37,361 nucleotides of DNA from a virus. Made by a program: the position numbers and the translations under genes. The notes under the pieces are model-generated. The model was given only the letters and a program-made list of their open reading frames with translations. It searched no databases and had not been told where the DNA came from. The DNA is taken from IMG/VR virus record IMGVR_UViG_3300012211_000006, positions 1 through 37,361 of that record. The stretch is one strand, 5' to 3'. The stretch's first letter is position 1. The number at the start of each line of letters is the position of its first letter. Positions 6,760 through 15,262 of the stretch are shown here, piece after piece.

Positions 6760-7905
6760 TCAAAGGTTGAATTCGTGCCATTTCGGGCTGCCGTAAACTT
6801 TTTCCAACACCTGCTTGAAAGATTCAAAATACTTACCTATCGACTGAGGCCTTTTCGACGCTATCGGTTGCGTACACTGAAACAGGCTCTCTATAATTTC
6901 CTTGGGCAAATGCTTCGGTGGATGCCCACCAGCAGTATTATCCCCCGCCAAATAGAACATCGTCTTCGCACCCATATAAAGATCTGTCCAGGGACCCAAC
7001 TTCTCTTTCGCTAAAACCTCTGGCGCATAAAACTTCTCATAACGGGGAACCCAGGCACTCAATCTTGTTCTCGATTCCAAATCTATGGAGTAACACCAAT
7101 CCACCAACCGAATAGAATGGCAACGTTTATCCCTAGCAGGAGAAGCGTCAGAATCTGGGTAGAACATGACATGTGGAGGCAACACTGCTCCATGTAGATA
7201 ACCTATTTTATTAGTCCATTCCAGCAAGACAAGAAGTCGCTTCCACATCCAAGCCATCGTTCTACCATCCACTCCACCCTTCAACTTCCTCCGAATCTCT
7301 TCTCCATTGTAAAAGCCGCTGAAACAATTTAATACGTTCATCCTCCGCCTCGGGCCAACCCCTTCGTCCAAAAAGAAACTATCCGTAACTATTGGAACAC
7401 AATCTGCCCACGAGTCTTTCGGTAGCCGAAGCCGCAATTTCTCCAACGTAGCCACCTCTGCCCTCAGTAGGTCGTTATCCGCTACGTTTCTCGCTAACTT
7501 CATCACAAAGCCATTTCTAAGCCTGGAGGATTCTAAAGAAGCCACGTGAAGGTCCGCTATGTCCCCTGCACATAACGGACCTTCACTCACATACTTCCCT
7601 TTAATAATCACCAGCTCTCTTCCCGGCAGTGGAATCTTATCCCCATAGGTGCCCTTCTTCAATCTAACTATAGCCACCTTGTGAAATTCTTCCAGCTGCT
7701 GAAACAACGCACTCGCCAATGAAAGAGCAGAAGGATCCGCCACATGCATATCGGGATGAAGAGCTTTTGCCAACTGCCGATAAACCTTCTTCAATCCTTC
7801 CTCCTGCTCTTTCTTGGTTCCCTTCAAACCGTTGCCAAATACGTCTTCCGGGCAGACTGCCCTTTCAAGAAAAGACGCGATCACCTGCAACTCATTCACG
7901 CTCAT
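6760..7905 (-). CDS. J-domain fused to a protein-kinase-like (probably pseudokinase) domain
   Basis: 381 residues. The N-terminus has a J-domain core: a helix EEGLKKVYRQLAKAL followed by HPD at 50-52, the tripeptide that stimulates Hsp70. A kinase fold follows: VMK at 134-136 (ATP lysine), LLRAE at about 146-150 (alpha-C Glu), YLHGAVLPPHVMF at 237-249 where HRD...N should be, LVDW at 267-270 in place of DFG, YAPE at 293-296, WTDLYMGAKT around 306-315 and KRPQS near 351. The catalytic HRD Asp and the Asn are missing (HGAV, H), so catalysis is doubtful while nucleotide binding is possible. The start follows the upstream stop directly (TAAATG). A J-kinase fusion implies recruiting an Hsp70 to a client. 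Confidence 0.8.
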   Translation of the reverse strand: MSVNELQVIASFLERAVCPEDVFGNGLKGTKKEQEEGLKKVYRQLAKALHPDMHVADPSALSLASALFQQLEEFHKVAIVRLKKGTYGDKIPLPGRELVIIKGKYVSEGPLCAGDIADLHVASLESSRLRNGFVMKLARNVADNDLLRAEVATLEKLRLRLPKDSWADCVPIVTDSFFLDEGVGPRRRMNVLNCFSGFYNGEEIRRKLKGGVDGRTMAWMWKRLLVLLEWTNKIGYLHGAVLPPHVMFYPDSDASPARDKRCHSIRLVDWCYSIDLESRTRLSAWVPRYEKFYAPEVLAKEKLGPWTDLYMGAKTMFYLAGDNTAGGHPPKHLPKEIIESLFQCTQPIASKRPQSIGKYFESFKQVLEKVYGSPKWHEFNL

Positions 7906-8922
7906 TTACGATCCTTCTTCTTGCTCCTTGGCTAGCTCATCTTCCACATCCGACAAATCCGGCTCTTCTAAATTCGAGGCAGGAAACACTGCTGACTTGA
8001 GGCCCGTAAATTTGTTCGTGCCTTCGACATCTCCCTCTTGCCCATCTTGCAACCCAAACCAATGACCAGAATACGATTCATGCCCCACCGGCAAGAGCAC
8101 TTTGATGCCCGTGATCTCTTCGAAGACATGAGCATTCACAAGGTATACAGCCAGTGTACCAGAAGGCTTTTCCCTCCACACTTCCAAGCCATGTGGATCT
8201 GGATAAATCTTCTGAATAATCTTTCCACCTTTGCCAACTCCCATTTCCGAAAACTTCGTCGACCTGGACTTCACACTTTGCACACTCAAAGTTCTAGTTG
8301 GAGCAGAAGAACCTTTCAAAAAGCTCCCATCACCTGCATAACTCATAGTCACTGATTCATCTGTCGGATGTGTCCATTTGAAATCGTCTCCATAAGCTGA
8401 GTCTCCATAGCCCTCCATGGGACCATGCTTGATCGCCAACTTCGAAGGATCCTTCGGATCAAACAGAGCAATACCGAGAGCTCCCGTCTTGGACTCTGAG
8501 CCAATCAATTGCTCCGCCACTGAAATCCCTTCTCCTTTCTTATACGGCGTTGCCACAAATTGATAGACAGTCCCATCTTTATCTTTCCAACCGTCCAACC
8601 AGGGCTGTGGAGGAGCTACCAAATAATTATCCTTCTTCAGCTCCGTGCCCAACTTCTCCCCCGTCAGAGCATTCACACCACCTGCTCCCACGAGAAGAGC
8701 CACCGGATGCTCACTTAGAGTAAACGACATCCACATCGCTTCCGTGTCGTGAAGAGACACGAAAAAGCCCTCTACTTCCCAATTCTCTGGGCATTTACCT
8801 TCGTAATCTTTTACTGGATACAACTGCATGTGCCCCAAACTTGGAGGCAGGTTAGAAGGTTGCCTTCCTTCTGCCACTCTCACCGTTCTGTGAAAAGTTA
8901 CTTCCATTGAACCAATTCTCAT
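7906..8922 (-). CDS. Conserved protein (MRIGS...LPPSLG family)
   Basis: About 338 residues from MRIGSMEVTFHRTVRV, start set by AAGGAGGAG. Features in order: RQPSNLPPSLG, a Trp/Met-rich strand EAMWMSFTL, NALTGE, NYLVAPPQPWLDG, VYQFVATPYKKGEGISVAEQL, MGVGKGGKIIQKIYPDPHG, then ITGIKVLLP and a Trp-Phe-x-Leu segment. I recognise the pattern as a conserved family of bacteria and phages with no experimentally known role. It is soluble and beta-rich, perhaps a two-domain fold. The acidic C-terminus (LSDVEDELAKEQEEGS) looks disordered. Adjacency to the J-pseudokinase (TAA-ATG junction) suggests physical or functional partnership. Confidence 0.8.
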   Translation of the reverse strand: MRIGSMEVTFHRTVRVAEGRQPSNLPPSLGHMQLYPVKDYEGKCPENWEVEGFFVSLHDTEAMWMSFTLSEHPVALLVGAGGVNALTGEKLGTELKKDNYLVAPPQPWLDGWKDKDGTVYQFVATPYKKGEGISVAEQLIGSESKTGALGIALFDPKDPSKLAIKHGPMEGYGDSAYGDDFKWTHPTDESVTMSYAGDGSFLKGSSAPTRTLSVQSVKSRSTKFSEMGVGKGGKIIQKIYPDPHGLEVWREKPSGTLAVYLVNAHVFEEITGIKVLLPVGHESYSGHWFGLQDGQEGDVEGTNKFTGLKSAVFPASNLEEPDLSDVEDELAKEQEEGS

Positions 8923-8996
8923 TGTTCTCTCCTCCTTAGAATTTAAGTGGGGCCGTGCCCAGCCATAGGTCAGCCCCACTCTTCTCAGACTTTGAC

Positions 8997-9533
8997 TTAT
9001 ACAGTCTTCCGCCCTTCGAAGTTCGGCTCATCCCAAACATCGAGATAGAAATTGTAACCAAGAACCTGCAAGATCATGAACGGATCCGGATCTATCGCAC
9101 GAGTCCTCTGCCTGTGCAACTCAGAAACTAAAAAAGTTTTCTTGAGACGTGGCATACGACTCGTGAGTGCCTTAGATATTCGCGTAGCCCGATCAAGCGC
9201 AAATTGAGGAATCTCAGCTTTGTATTCTGAGATTTCAACCATGCGCCACGCGAACCGCGCGTTCCATGACCGCCGTGATGCCTTACGGCGCACCTTGGAT
9301 TGATATGCAAGAACCGATTTCTCGTCCAGGGGTGTGATGCCACAGGATTTCAAAATCGACTGCACCTTCACGAGTTGCTCCCGATTCGTGAGCTTCTCAA
9401 TGACTTCCTTATTACGACGCTCACCGAAACGGTAGCCAAGATGCTCTTCTGCCTCTCGAGCCACTTTCTCGTTCAACGTCGCTTCTGTTACTTCCGGAAA
9501 CTGAACTGCTTTGCGAATCAGAGTCGTTGCCAT
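8997..9533 (-). CDS. Hypothetical protein; paralogue of the 14234-13542 product
   Basis: 178 residues from MATTLIRKAVQFPEV, start set by AAGGAGAAGG; a longer frame to 9593 lacks a ribosome site. The C-terminal third has W-R-V-E-I-S-E-Y, IPQFALDRA, then DPFMILQVLG-YNFYLDVWDEP-FEGR. The 230-residue protein at 14234-13542 has the same order (IPEFVLNKA, DPFLVAVLG, FYLEVWNEPKFEGR). The shared domain is about 75 residues and unknown to me. The N-terminal parts differ (basic and helical here, acidic there). No catalytic motif is visible. Confidence 0.75.
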   Translation of the reverse strand: MATTLIRKAVQFPEVTEATLNEKVAREAEEHLGYRFGERRNKEVIEKLTNREQLVKVQSILKSCGITPLDEKSVLAYQSKVRRKASRRSWNARFAWRMVEISEYKAEIPQFALDRATRISKALTSRMPRLKKTFLVSELHRQRTRAIDPDPFMILQVLGYNFYLDVWDEPNFEGRKTV

Positions 9534-9605
9534 CGTCCTTCTCCTTTTTTCTGCATGCTGGATTTTACAGCTACTTCGTCCACCGTCCTTCAAACTTGTG
9601 TTCGT

Positions 9606-9917
9606 CTAATCTAAAAATCCCCAAAACTCCCGACTCGGCTTCAAGAACTCAACTCCCACATGCGTCAGACCACTATACGTTGTCCCAAAGCGAATCACTG
9701 TTGCTTCCACTTCCGCTTGCGACTTTGGGTTCTTAAGAAGAAGCTGTTGCCCAATTTCCACTTTCTCCTTTAACACAATCAAAGCTCCGTGGGCGCTCAC
9801 CGAGATCGTATAGGTCTCTTCTTCAAATTTGTCACCGCCAGGAGACTCTCCCCGAATCACAATCCCAACATCGTGGATGGATCTGTCACTACGTCTACGT
9901 TCCACCGTTTCCGTCAC
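9606..9917 (-). CDS. PilZ-domain protein
   Basis: About 103 residues from a GTG start (VTETVERRRSDR). The start is well supported: GAGGTGG lies just upstream and the GTG shares a base with the upstream stop (TAGTG). RRRSDR near the N-terminus corresponds to the RxxxR arm of PilZ. SVSAHGALIVL matches the (D/N)xSxxG strand with Ser replacing Asp/Asn, and GQQLLLKNP plus HVGVEFLKP complete the barrel. PilZ domains bind cyclic di-GMP; the altered first position of the second motif leaves binding uncertain. In a phage it could interfere with host c-di-GMP signalling or simply serve as a protein-binding barrel. Confidence 0.75.
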   Translation of the reverse strand: MTETVERRRSDRSIHDVGIVIRGESPGGDKFEEETYTISVSAHGALIVLKEKVEIGQQLLLKNPKSQAEVEATVIRFGTTYSGLTHVGVEFLKPSREFWGFLD

Positions 9918-10036
9918 TATTCCACCTCTTTGATTATTTGAAATAAAAGACCCCACTGAGGGCCTGAGTATATTAAAAACCCTATAATCAAGTCAAGAGC
10001 AAAAATAGCCACCACTGTAAGTTCCTCTTCATGCAT
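9917..10036 (-). CDS. Small single-span membrane protein
   Basis: 39 residues: MHEEELTVVAIFALDLIIGF, then a short polar turn and WGLLFQIIKEVE. One hydrophobic span of about 20 residues is clear. The frame overlaps the end of the upstream gene, and its stop overlaps the GTG of the PilZ gene (TAGTG), which argues that it is translated. Alternative starts at GTG 10042 or an upstream ATG exist. Function is unknown. Confidence 0.5.
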   Translation of the reverse strand: MHEEELTVVAIFALDLIIGFLIYSGPQWGLLFQIIKEVE

Positions 10037-10448
10037 ATGCACTCTGCCCGGGAGTCTCCTCATAGATATGCACCCTTGATTCCCCCACTTTCTGCTTTGC
10101 CGGCTCAATCAAAGCCTCAATGATGCCATTCACATTTGGACCTCGAAAAATAAAAAACTCATCTCCTAAATCCTGCAACGTTCTATTCCGCCCCAAAAAC
10201 GCCTGAATGAAAAACGCTCTGGGAATTTCTTCCCCTTCAAACTTAACCCTAACTTCTGCAAAGATGATCTTGTTCTCCATACAAAGTTCCCTGACAATCT
10301 TACCGATGCCCCGATCGCAGCCTGCTGAAACTACATTTAATCTCGTCTTAGAATGTTGACTAACCAAAGCTTTTAATAGTTCCACTATGGTTTCCTTATC
10401 CTGTAGCAATTCTGTTCTCTCCCTAGCCCCCACAATTACACAATTCAT
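10029..10448 (-). CDS. SLOG/Rossmann-like nucleotide-binding protein
   Basis: 139 residues from ATG 10448, with AAAGG upstream; a TTG two codons earlier is possible. It starts MNCVIVGARERTELL (beta strand and Gly-rich turn). It continues with LNVVSAGCDRGIGKIVRE, the second Gly-rich turn typical of SLOG/DUF2493-like proteins, a FLGRNRTLQDLGDEFFIF segment and RGPNVNGIIEAL. SLOG proteins bind nucleotides or ligands at these glycine loops, and phage relatives often act in nucleotide sensing or cleavage. The assignment rests on layout only. It is followed by an overlapping small membrane protein and a PilZ protein, a combination that hints at nucleotide signalling. Confidence 0.55.
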   Translation of the reverse strand: MNCVIVGARERTELLQDKETIVELLKALVSQHSKTRLNVVSAGCDRGIGKIVRELCMENKIIFAEVRVKFEGEEIPRAFFIQAFLGRNRTLQDLGDEFFIFRGPNVNGIIEALIEPAKQKVGESRVHIYEETPGQSAYA

Positions 10449-10518
10449 GTCCAACCTTTCTAGTTTCCATGCGCTACTTTTCTAGCCATGGGTTTCACCA
10501 AGATTATAAACTTCTAAG

Positions 10519-10767
10519 CTAAAACCCAAAATAAGGAACTCCCTTAAACTCTTCCCAATCACTCTCTACACCAAAAGCCTCTATAACAAGTATATCTTGA
10601 GAACCAATTTCTATCTGCAAAGTCTTCTGCACTAATGGACTTACCAAATGTACCCAAGGGCCATGCATTCCATCATCCATAAAATCCAATTTCAAATACG
10701 CTTCCGGTAGCCAATCAGGTAACCTAACCCTCTCTATTCTTTTTTCTACTACTTCATCTATCGTCAT
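10519..10767 (-). CDS. Small hypothetical protein
   Basis: 82 residues overlapping the end of the SbcDC gene by 14 bases, with GAGGATGACAG upstream of the ATG. The sequence has an N-terminal helix (IDEVVEKRIERVRLPDWLPE), then beta-type segments (AYLKLDFMDDGMHGPWVHLV, LQIEIGSQDILVIEAFG). I do not recognise it. Coupling to sbcDC suggests a recombination-related or merely co-expressed role. Confidence 0.65.
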   Translation of the reverse strand: MTIDEVVEKRIERVRLPDWLPEAYLKLDFMDDGMHGPWVHLVSPLVQKTLQIEIGSQDILVIEAFGVESDWEEFKGVPYFGF

Positions 10768-13540
10768 CTGTCATCCTCGAAATCCCATTCTCTTTTACAA
10801 TCAAGACTCTTCTGGAATCCTCCAGCTCTGAAAGGATCTCCCCATTATGTGTCACACACAATATACAAGAGAACTTCTTAGTCACTTCTCGCAGCCCTCT
10901 AGCAAACTGCCTTGCGGATACAGGGTCTAGGCCGTCTCCGGGTTCATCCAAAATGAGCAAATTCGTCTTAGGTGCCACACTCCTTACCGCAAATGAAGTA
11001 ATCAAGCTAGCCATCTTCAATTCACCAGCGGACTGATCTTGGATATTTTCACCACCATGAGCATTGATCACTTGAGCATCCAAACTGCCTTCTTCATCCA
11101 CCACAAAATGTACTTGAATTTCTTTCTGGGCAAAAAGCTCTGCGTAGTAGTCCGCCTCTACATTCAACTGAGGCACTAATTGCTGATTTAGAAAAGCCGG
11201 AAGACCACCGCGCGAAAACACTTGTTCTGCGTAAAGCAAAACCCCCAACCAAGTCCTAAGCTTTATCTCCTTCTGCTTCTGCACTTGCATCTGTTCCAAA
11301 ATCCTCTCCCGCTTAACTTTCAACTGAAACAGCAAAGTCTTCTGCTTTTCAAAGTGCTCCAAATGAATCTTCGTTTCTCTCTTATCTTCTCTAGCCGCTG
11401 CAACTTTAGCTTCCAAAAACCGATTTCTACTCCAACGAACCAACTCCGAAGGAAGGTCCTGATCCACACTCGGCTCTTTCTTCTTTAGATCTTTCAGCTT
11501 CTCTTCTAACTGTTCTATAGATTTAATCAATTTCTGTCGCTCTCTCTTGACATGATCCCCTGTAATTTCCTGGCGGCAGACTGGGCAAATCCCCTTTAAC
11601 GAACTAAAGTCATCCAAACTATCTCGTAGCTGTACAAGCTGATTATGATAAGAAATCTTCTCAATCTCCCAATTCTTATGCCCCGCTCTCTGCTCTTCCA
11701 GCTGCTGCTCTATTTCAGTTCTACGTTTTTCTGCTTTTATCTCCCACTGCTTAAGTTCCTCCTCTGCCCGCTGTAAAACCGTAGCTGACGCCCTATAGGA
11801 TTTCTCAGGATTCGCTCCTACACCCAACGTTTTCTGAGCCTGAAGGAAAAGGAACTGAAGATTCTCTTTTTCGCTATAAAGCCTCTGTAGCGTCTCCTGT
11901 ACGGATGCTAATGAGCCTTCCAGAGACGTTTTCTCCTCTTTTACAAGTTTTCCAGCTCGCTCGAACCTTTCATTGTTCTGAAGCCGATTCAGAAAAGTCT
12001 TCCGCTCCGATTCTGTTCCCGTCAACATTAAATGTGTGCGCCCCTGATCTACGTAGATTGCATTGGATAAAGTCTCCCACGTGTAACCTACTGACTGCTC
12101 AATCAGCCGCTGTGTTGCTTCTGGTCTGTTCCCACTCTCAACCGGATCTCCATTGATAAAAAGCCGCAACTTCCTAGGCTGCCTACTCCTTTTGACAAAA
12201 ACTTTTCTTCCCTGCCCATCCTCCAGCCAAACCCCTACAAAGGATTTCTCATTCTTCTTGGTTCCTCTCCGTATCCAATGGTCATGTTTCTGCCCCTTAA
12301 ACGTTGTACCAAATAAAGCTACTGCTATAACGGCCAAGCTGCCCGATTTACCTGCGCCGTTTGATCTATTCCAGTCTTTATTTCTTCCTGCTACCACGCA
12401 AAGACCGGGGGTGAGTTCCCAGTCCAACTTCTTGAAACTCAAAAAGTTTTCTGCTGAATACTTTCTAAACCGTAACTCCCCACCCTCTCTAACCAGCCCA
12501 CCTGCTTGCTTCACTTGCTCCACTAGGTAACCCAAAACTCTTTTCTTATGAGGCTGCAACTCTCCGGGAAGCGTCCTCTTCAAATAGATTGCCAGCTTCT
12601 TCTGATCTGGATATTCCGCTTTTATCCCATCACTACTGAGTTCCCTTTCCATGATTTCTGGAATAACCAAAATCTCTGCACCAACGTACTTCTTCTCCGC
12701 CTTTTCTTTTGCTAAACGGAGAGCCCCCCCTATGTGCTTAGCATCTGCACATGGCACTTTTATTCTAATTCTAGCTCCTTCCCAAGTCTCCGGGGCCGAC
12801 TCCTCAAATCCTGGCCATGCAGGATCGTACCAACCTGGAATCTTTGATCTTATCTGCTGCAGCTTCTCTGTTTTCGTATCAAAGAGCAAATATCCTTTTC
12901 GCTGATTTGCTTCGCCCCAATCCGTAGCAAATGGGCTACCTACGTACCAGACGTTCTTTCCGACTCTATGCTGCAAGTGAATATGGCCTCCGATGCAGAT
13001 TCTGTATCTCTCGCAATATAAATCTTCAATAGATAGCTTCGAATCTGACTTTGCATGCACATTGTACTGTGCTCGTTTGACATCGCTATGAAAGACAAGA
13101 ATTGTCTTCTCACCTCTCCCAATTCTTGCCAAATCATACGCTTCCCTTCGCAGTAGGGTTTCACTAGCTCTAAAAGGCAACACTCTAAGGCTCCATCCAT
13201 CCGCCAACAAAATTCTAGCTGGGTCATCATAGGCTTCCGCTCCCGCTTTTCTCAGCACTGGAAACCAATTTTGTTTATCCACGTACATCCCCGTTCTGTC
13301 ATGATTTCCAAGGCAGATCACTACTTTGAGACCACCCTCTCTCAACTGGTCAATCGCTCTCAACGCGAAATTTGTTACCCTCACATCCACCGGATTATAA
13401 ACTTGCTTGACATCTCCACAGTGCACTAACAGCTGAAATCCCAGCTTTTTCTTCAAAGCCAGGATCTCAGCTATTACTTTTTGGCAGATCGGAATATTCT
13501 CCAACTCTATCTGCCAATCCGATGAGAACAAGAGACGCAT
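10754..13540 (-). CDS. Fused SbcD-SbcC (Mre11-Rad50) nuclease-ATPase
   Basis: 928 residues from MRLLFSSDWQIE, start chosen because the ATG lies next to the upstream stop at 13542; a longer frame to 13672 would overlap the upstream gene. The first ~300 residues are Mre11/SbcD: SSDWQ (the usual His after Asp is missing), HCGDV at 40-44, GNHD at 78-81, VFHSD and GGHIHLQ. The rest is SbcC/Rad50: a degenerate Walker A region with NGAGKSG, long coiled coils around one CPVC zinc hook, a QSAGELKMASL signature, Walker B LLILDEPGDGLD and a switch His (CVTHNGE). T4 encodes the two as gp47 and gp46. Here one chain carries both, fixing 1:1 stoichiometry. The role is end resection in recombination-dependent replication. 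Confidence 0.93.
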   Translation of the reverse strand: MRLLFSSDWQIELENIPICQKVIAEILALKKKLGFQLLVHCGDVKQVYNPVDVRVTNFALRAIDQLREGGLKVVICLGNHDRTGMYVDKQNWFPVLRKAGAEAYDDPARILLADGWSLRVLPFRASETLLRREAYDLARIGRGEKTILVFHSDVKRAQYNVHAKSDSKLSIEDLYCERYRICIGGHIHLQHRVGKNVWYVGSPFATDWGEANQRKGYLLFDTKTEKLQQIRSKIPGWYDPAWPGFEESAPETWEGARIRIKVPCADAKHIGGALRLAKEKAEKKYVGAEILVIPEIMERELSSDGIKAEYPDQKKLAIYLKRTLPGELQPHKKRVLGYLVEQVKQAGGLVREGGELRFRKYSAENFLSFKKLDWELTPGLCVVAGRNKDWNRSNGAGKSGSLAVIAVALFGTTFKGQKHDHWIRRGTKKNEKSFVGVWLEDGQGRKVFVKRSRQPRKLRLFINGDPVESGNRPEATQRLIEQSVGYTWETLSNAIYVDQGRTHLMLTGTESERKTFLNRLQNNERFERAGKLVKEEKTSLEGSLASVQETLQRLYSEKENLQFLFLQAQKTLGVGANPEKSYRASATVLQRAEEELKQWEIKAEKRRTEIEQQLEEQRAGHKNWEIEKISYHNQLVQLRDSLDDFSSLKGICPVCRQEITGDHVKRERQKLIKSIEQLEEKLKDLKKKEPSVDQDLPSELVRWSRNRFLEAKVAAAREDKRETKIHLEHFEKQKTLLFQLKVKRERILEQMQVQKQKEIKLRTWLGVLLYAEQVFSRGGLPAFLNQQLVPQLNVEADYYAELFAQKEIQVHFVVDEEGSLDAQVINAHGGENIQDQSAGELKMASLITSFAVRSVAPKTNLLILDEPGDGLDPVSARQFARGLREVTKKFSCILCVTHNGEILSELEDSRRVLIVKENGISRMTDDDR

Positions 13541-13541
13541 G

Positions 13542-14234
13542 CTATCCCAGCTTCTCCATCTTCCTTCGTACCGTATAAAACATTTTTCTCTTTTCTTCTT
13601 TGGTGATTCGCCCTTCAAACTTAGGCTCGTTCCAAACCTCCAGATAGAACCTTTCCTTGCCAAGCACTGCAACCAGAAACGGATCTCTCAGAGGCACCTT
13701 TTTCACTTCCTCTATAAACAACTCAACCATGGGAATCTCTCTCTTCAACGTAACCGCCTTATTCAAAACAAACTCGGGAATTGGCTTCTCATATCTACCA
13801 ATCTGTGTCCAACCCCACTCGACTCTTACAGGACTTAGAGATCTTTTCTTTGGGGACTCGACATCTTCACCATCCTCGTAAGCATCCTTGACCTTCTTCG
13901 GCCTATCGTCATCATCCTCTTCATCGTCATCCTCTTCGTCCTCGTCATCCATCATAACTCTAGCTGCCCTACCATCTCCTTCCAAAATTACCTCCCTCTG
14001 CAACTTCTCTTCCAACACCTGCCTCTGATATCTTCTAATCTCATCCTCATCCAAAGTTTCCATCTGCAGCTTTGTCAGAGCTTCCCGCAAAGGCATACCC
14101 AACATCTGCTCTGCCAAGAGAGTATAACCCAAAACTGATTTCGCATCTCTCGCTAGCAACATCAGATCTTTCTGCATACTCAGCTCTTCCCCTGCTGGAA
14201 CTGCTCTTGCCAACGTGTCTATCGTTAACTTCAT
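13542..14234 (-). CDS. Acidic-linker protein; paralogue of the 9533-8997 product
   Basis: 230 residues, ribosome site AAAGGAGATACACT. The N-terminal ~100 residues are helical, followed by a strongly acidic stretch of Asp/Glu (about 110-125), a basic/Ser patch (PKKRSLSPVRVEW) and a C-terminal domain (IPEFVLNKAVTL, DPFLVAVLGKERFYLEVW, NEPKFEGR) shared with the 9533-8997 protein. It lies between the clamp loader and SbcDC genes, overlapping the former by 4 bases. An acidic linker plus a small folded domain would suit a replication accessory protein. Function is unknown. Confidence 0.75.
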   Translation of the reverse strand: MKLTIDTLARAVPAGEELSMQKDLMLLARDAKSVLGYTLLAEQMLGMPLREALTKLQMETLDEDEIRRYQRQVLEEKLQREVILEGDGRAARVMMDDEDEEDDDEEDDDDRPKKVKDAYEDGEDVESPKKRSLSPVRVEWGWTQIGRYEKPIPEFVLNKAVTLKREIPMVELFIEEVKKVPLRDPFLVAVLGKERFYLEVWNEPKFEGRITKEEKRKMFYTVRRKMEKLG

Positions 14235-15262
14235 AGTGTATCTCCTTTATCGTATAGGTCATCCCTATCTTCCTCAGGCCCTTTGAAAAGATGACATAAG
14301 TTATACAACGCTGCCACCGTAGCTGGACCCTGAGTTACATCCGTGCAGCTATCTACTCTCGAAACCATTTCTATTGCTGAAGCCATTTCCTTTGCTCTCG
14401 GCCCCGGTATCATACTAATTAAAGCCCCCTTGAGATAACCTGCCACCGACGCCCTGATACCTCTCAAATCATCCGACGTCGCCTCTTTCACCTCATCCCG
14501 AATCGTACTCCAGTCCCCCTTTTCCAAAGCCCTACAAATCGCCGTCGCATCCAAGCTCGTAGTCAAATTTTTTACCGCTTCTTTTGACTTCATGCCCGCC
14601 TGATAGTTCTCCACTGCATTGAGAATAAGCGCCGGCGATTGAATCTTTGCCGCCCAAAGTGCCTGCACCAAAGGCTTCGCTATCTTCTTCGACTTTACTT
14701 CCGCAAGACCCTTCATAACTAACTGCTCAATTTCTTTCGCCTGCAGAAGCTTCAACTCCAAGACAGCGCATCTTCTTCTAAGCGTTTCCAGAATCTTAAA
14801 TTGCTCCGTTGTGCAGATAATCCAAACTGTAGTCTTCGCCGCATCCTCAAAATACTTTAGCAAAAGATTCTGTGACGAAGGTGAGAGCCTCTGTGCCTCA
14901 TCCAGGATAAACACCGAGCGTTTAGATGGAGGCGCTGGCAAATACACAGAGGCTTGCGCTACTGCTCCTATCTCCTCCACTCCAGAAACTTCCGAAGCAT
15001 TAATCTCTCGAATGGAAAAAGATGATCTAGCCGCCAAGCACTCATCACACGGCTCCCCAAATTGCTTCTGGTGTTTACACTGCAAACTGACTGCTATAAT
15101 CCTTGCTACCGTTGTCTTACCCGTGCCTGTCGGACCCGTAAACATCCAGGCTGCCGGGTCCCTCGTCTCCTGCTTCTTACGAATTACTTCTACGAGAGTC
15201 TCCTGCCCAATCAACTCCGACAGCCTCCTAGGCCGCATGCTAACTGCCAAAGGCCTCGACAT
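14231..15262 (-). CDS. DnaX-like clamp loader ATPase
   Basis: 343 residues. RPRRLSELIGQ opens the AAA+ module, Walker A is GPTGTGKT (43-50), a zinc-type cluster has C62 and C72-x2-C75, Walker B is ILDEAQ (119-124), a sensor follows (IICTTEQ) and TLRRRC matches the SRC region. The C-terminal part is the helical collar. Length and domains match the gamma/tau family core (DNA polymerase III, replication factor C small subunit). No delta or delta' gene is visible, so the loader may be a homomer or use host subunits. It probably loads the clamp-like protein encoded at 22761-21664. Confidence 0.9.
   Translation of the reverse strand: MSRPLAVSMRPRRLSELIGQETLVEVIRKKQETRDPAAWMFTGPTGTGKTTVARIIAVSLQCKHQKQFGEPCDECLAARSSFSIREINASEVSGVEEIGAVAQASVYLPAPPSKRSVFILDEAQRLSPSSQNLLLKYFEDAAKTTVWIICTTEQFKILETLRRRCAVLELKLLQAKEIEQLVMKGLAEVKSKKIAKPLVQALWAAKIQSPALILNAVENYQAGMKSKEAVKNLTTSLDATAICRALEKGDWSTIRDEVKEATSDDLRGIRASVAGYLKGALISMIPGPRAKEMASAIEMVSRVDSCTDVTQGPATVAALYNLCHLFKGPEEDRDDLYDKGDTL

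Noticed and set aside
13541-13672. 44-residue N-terminal extension of the SbcDC protein
   Set aside because: It would overlap the upstream gene; the Mre11 domain begins at the ATG at 13540.
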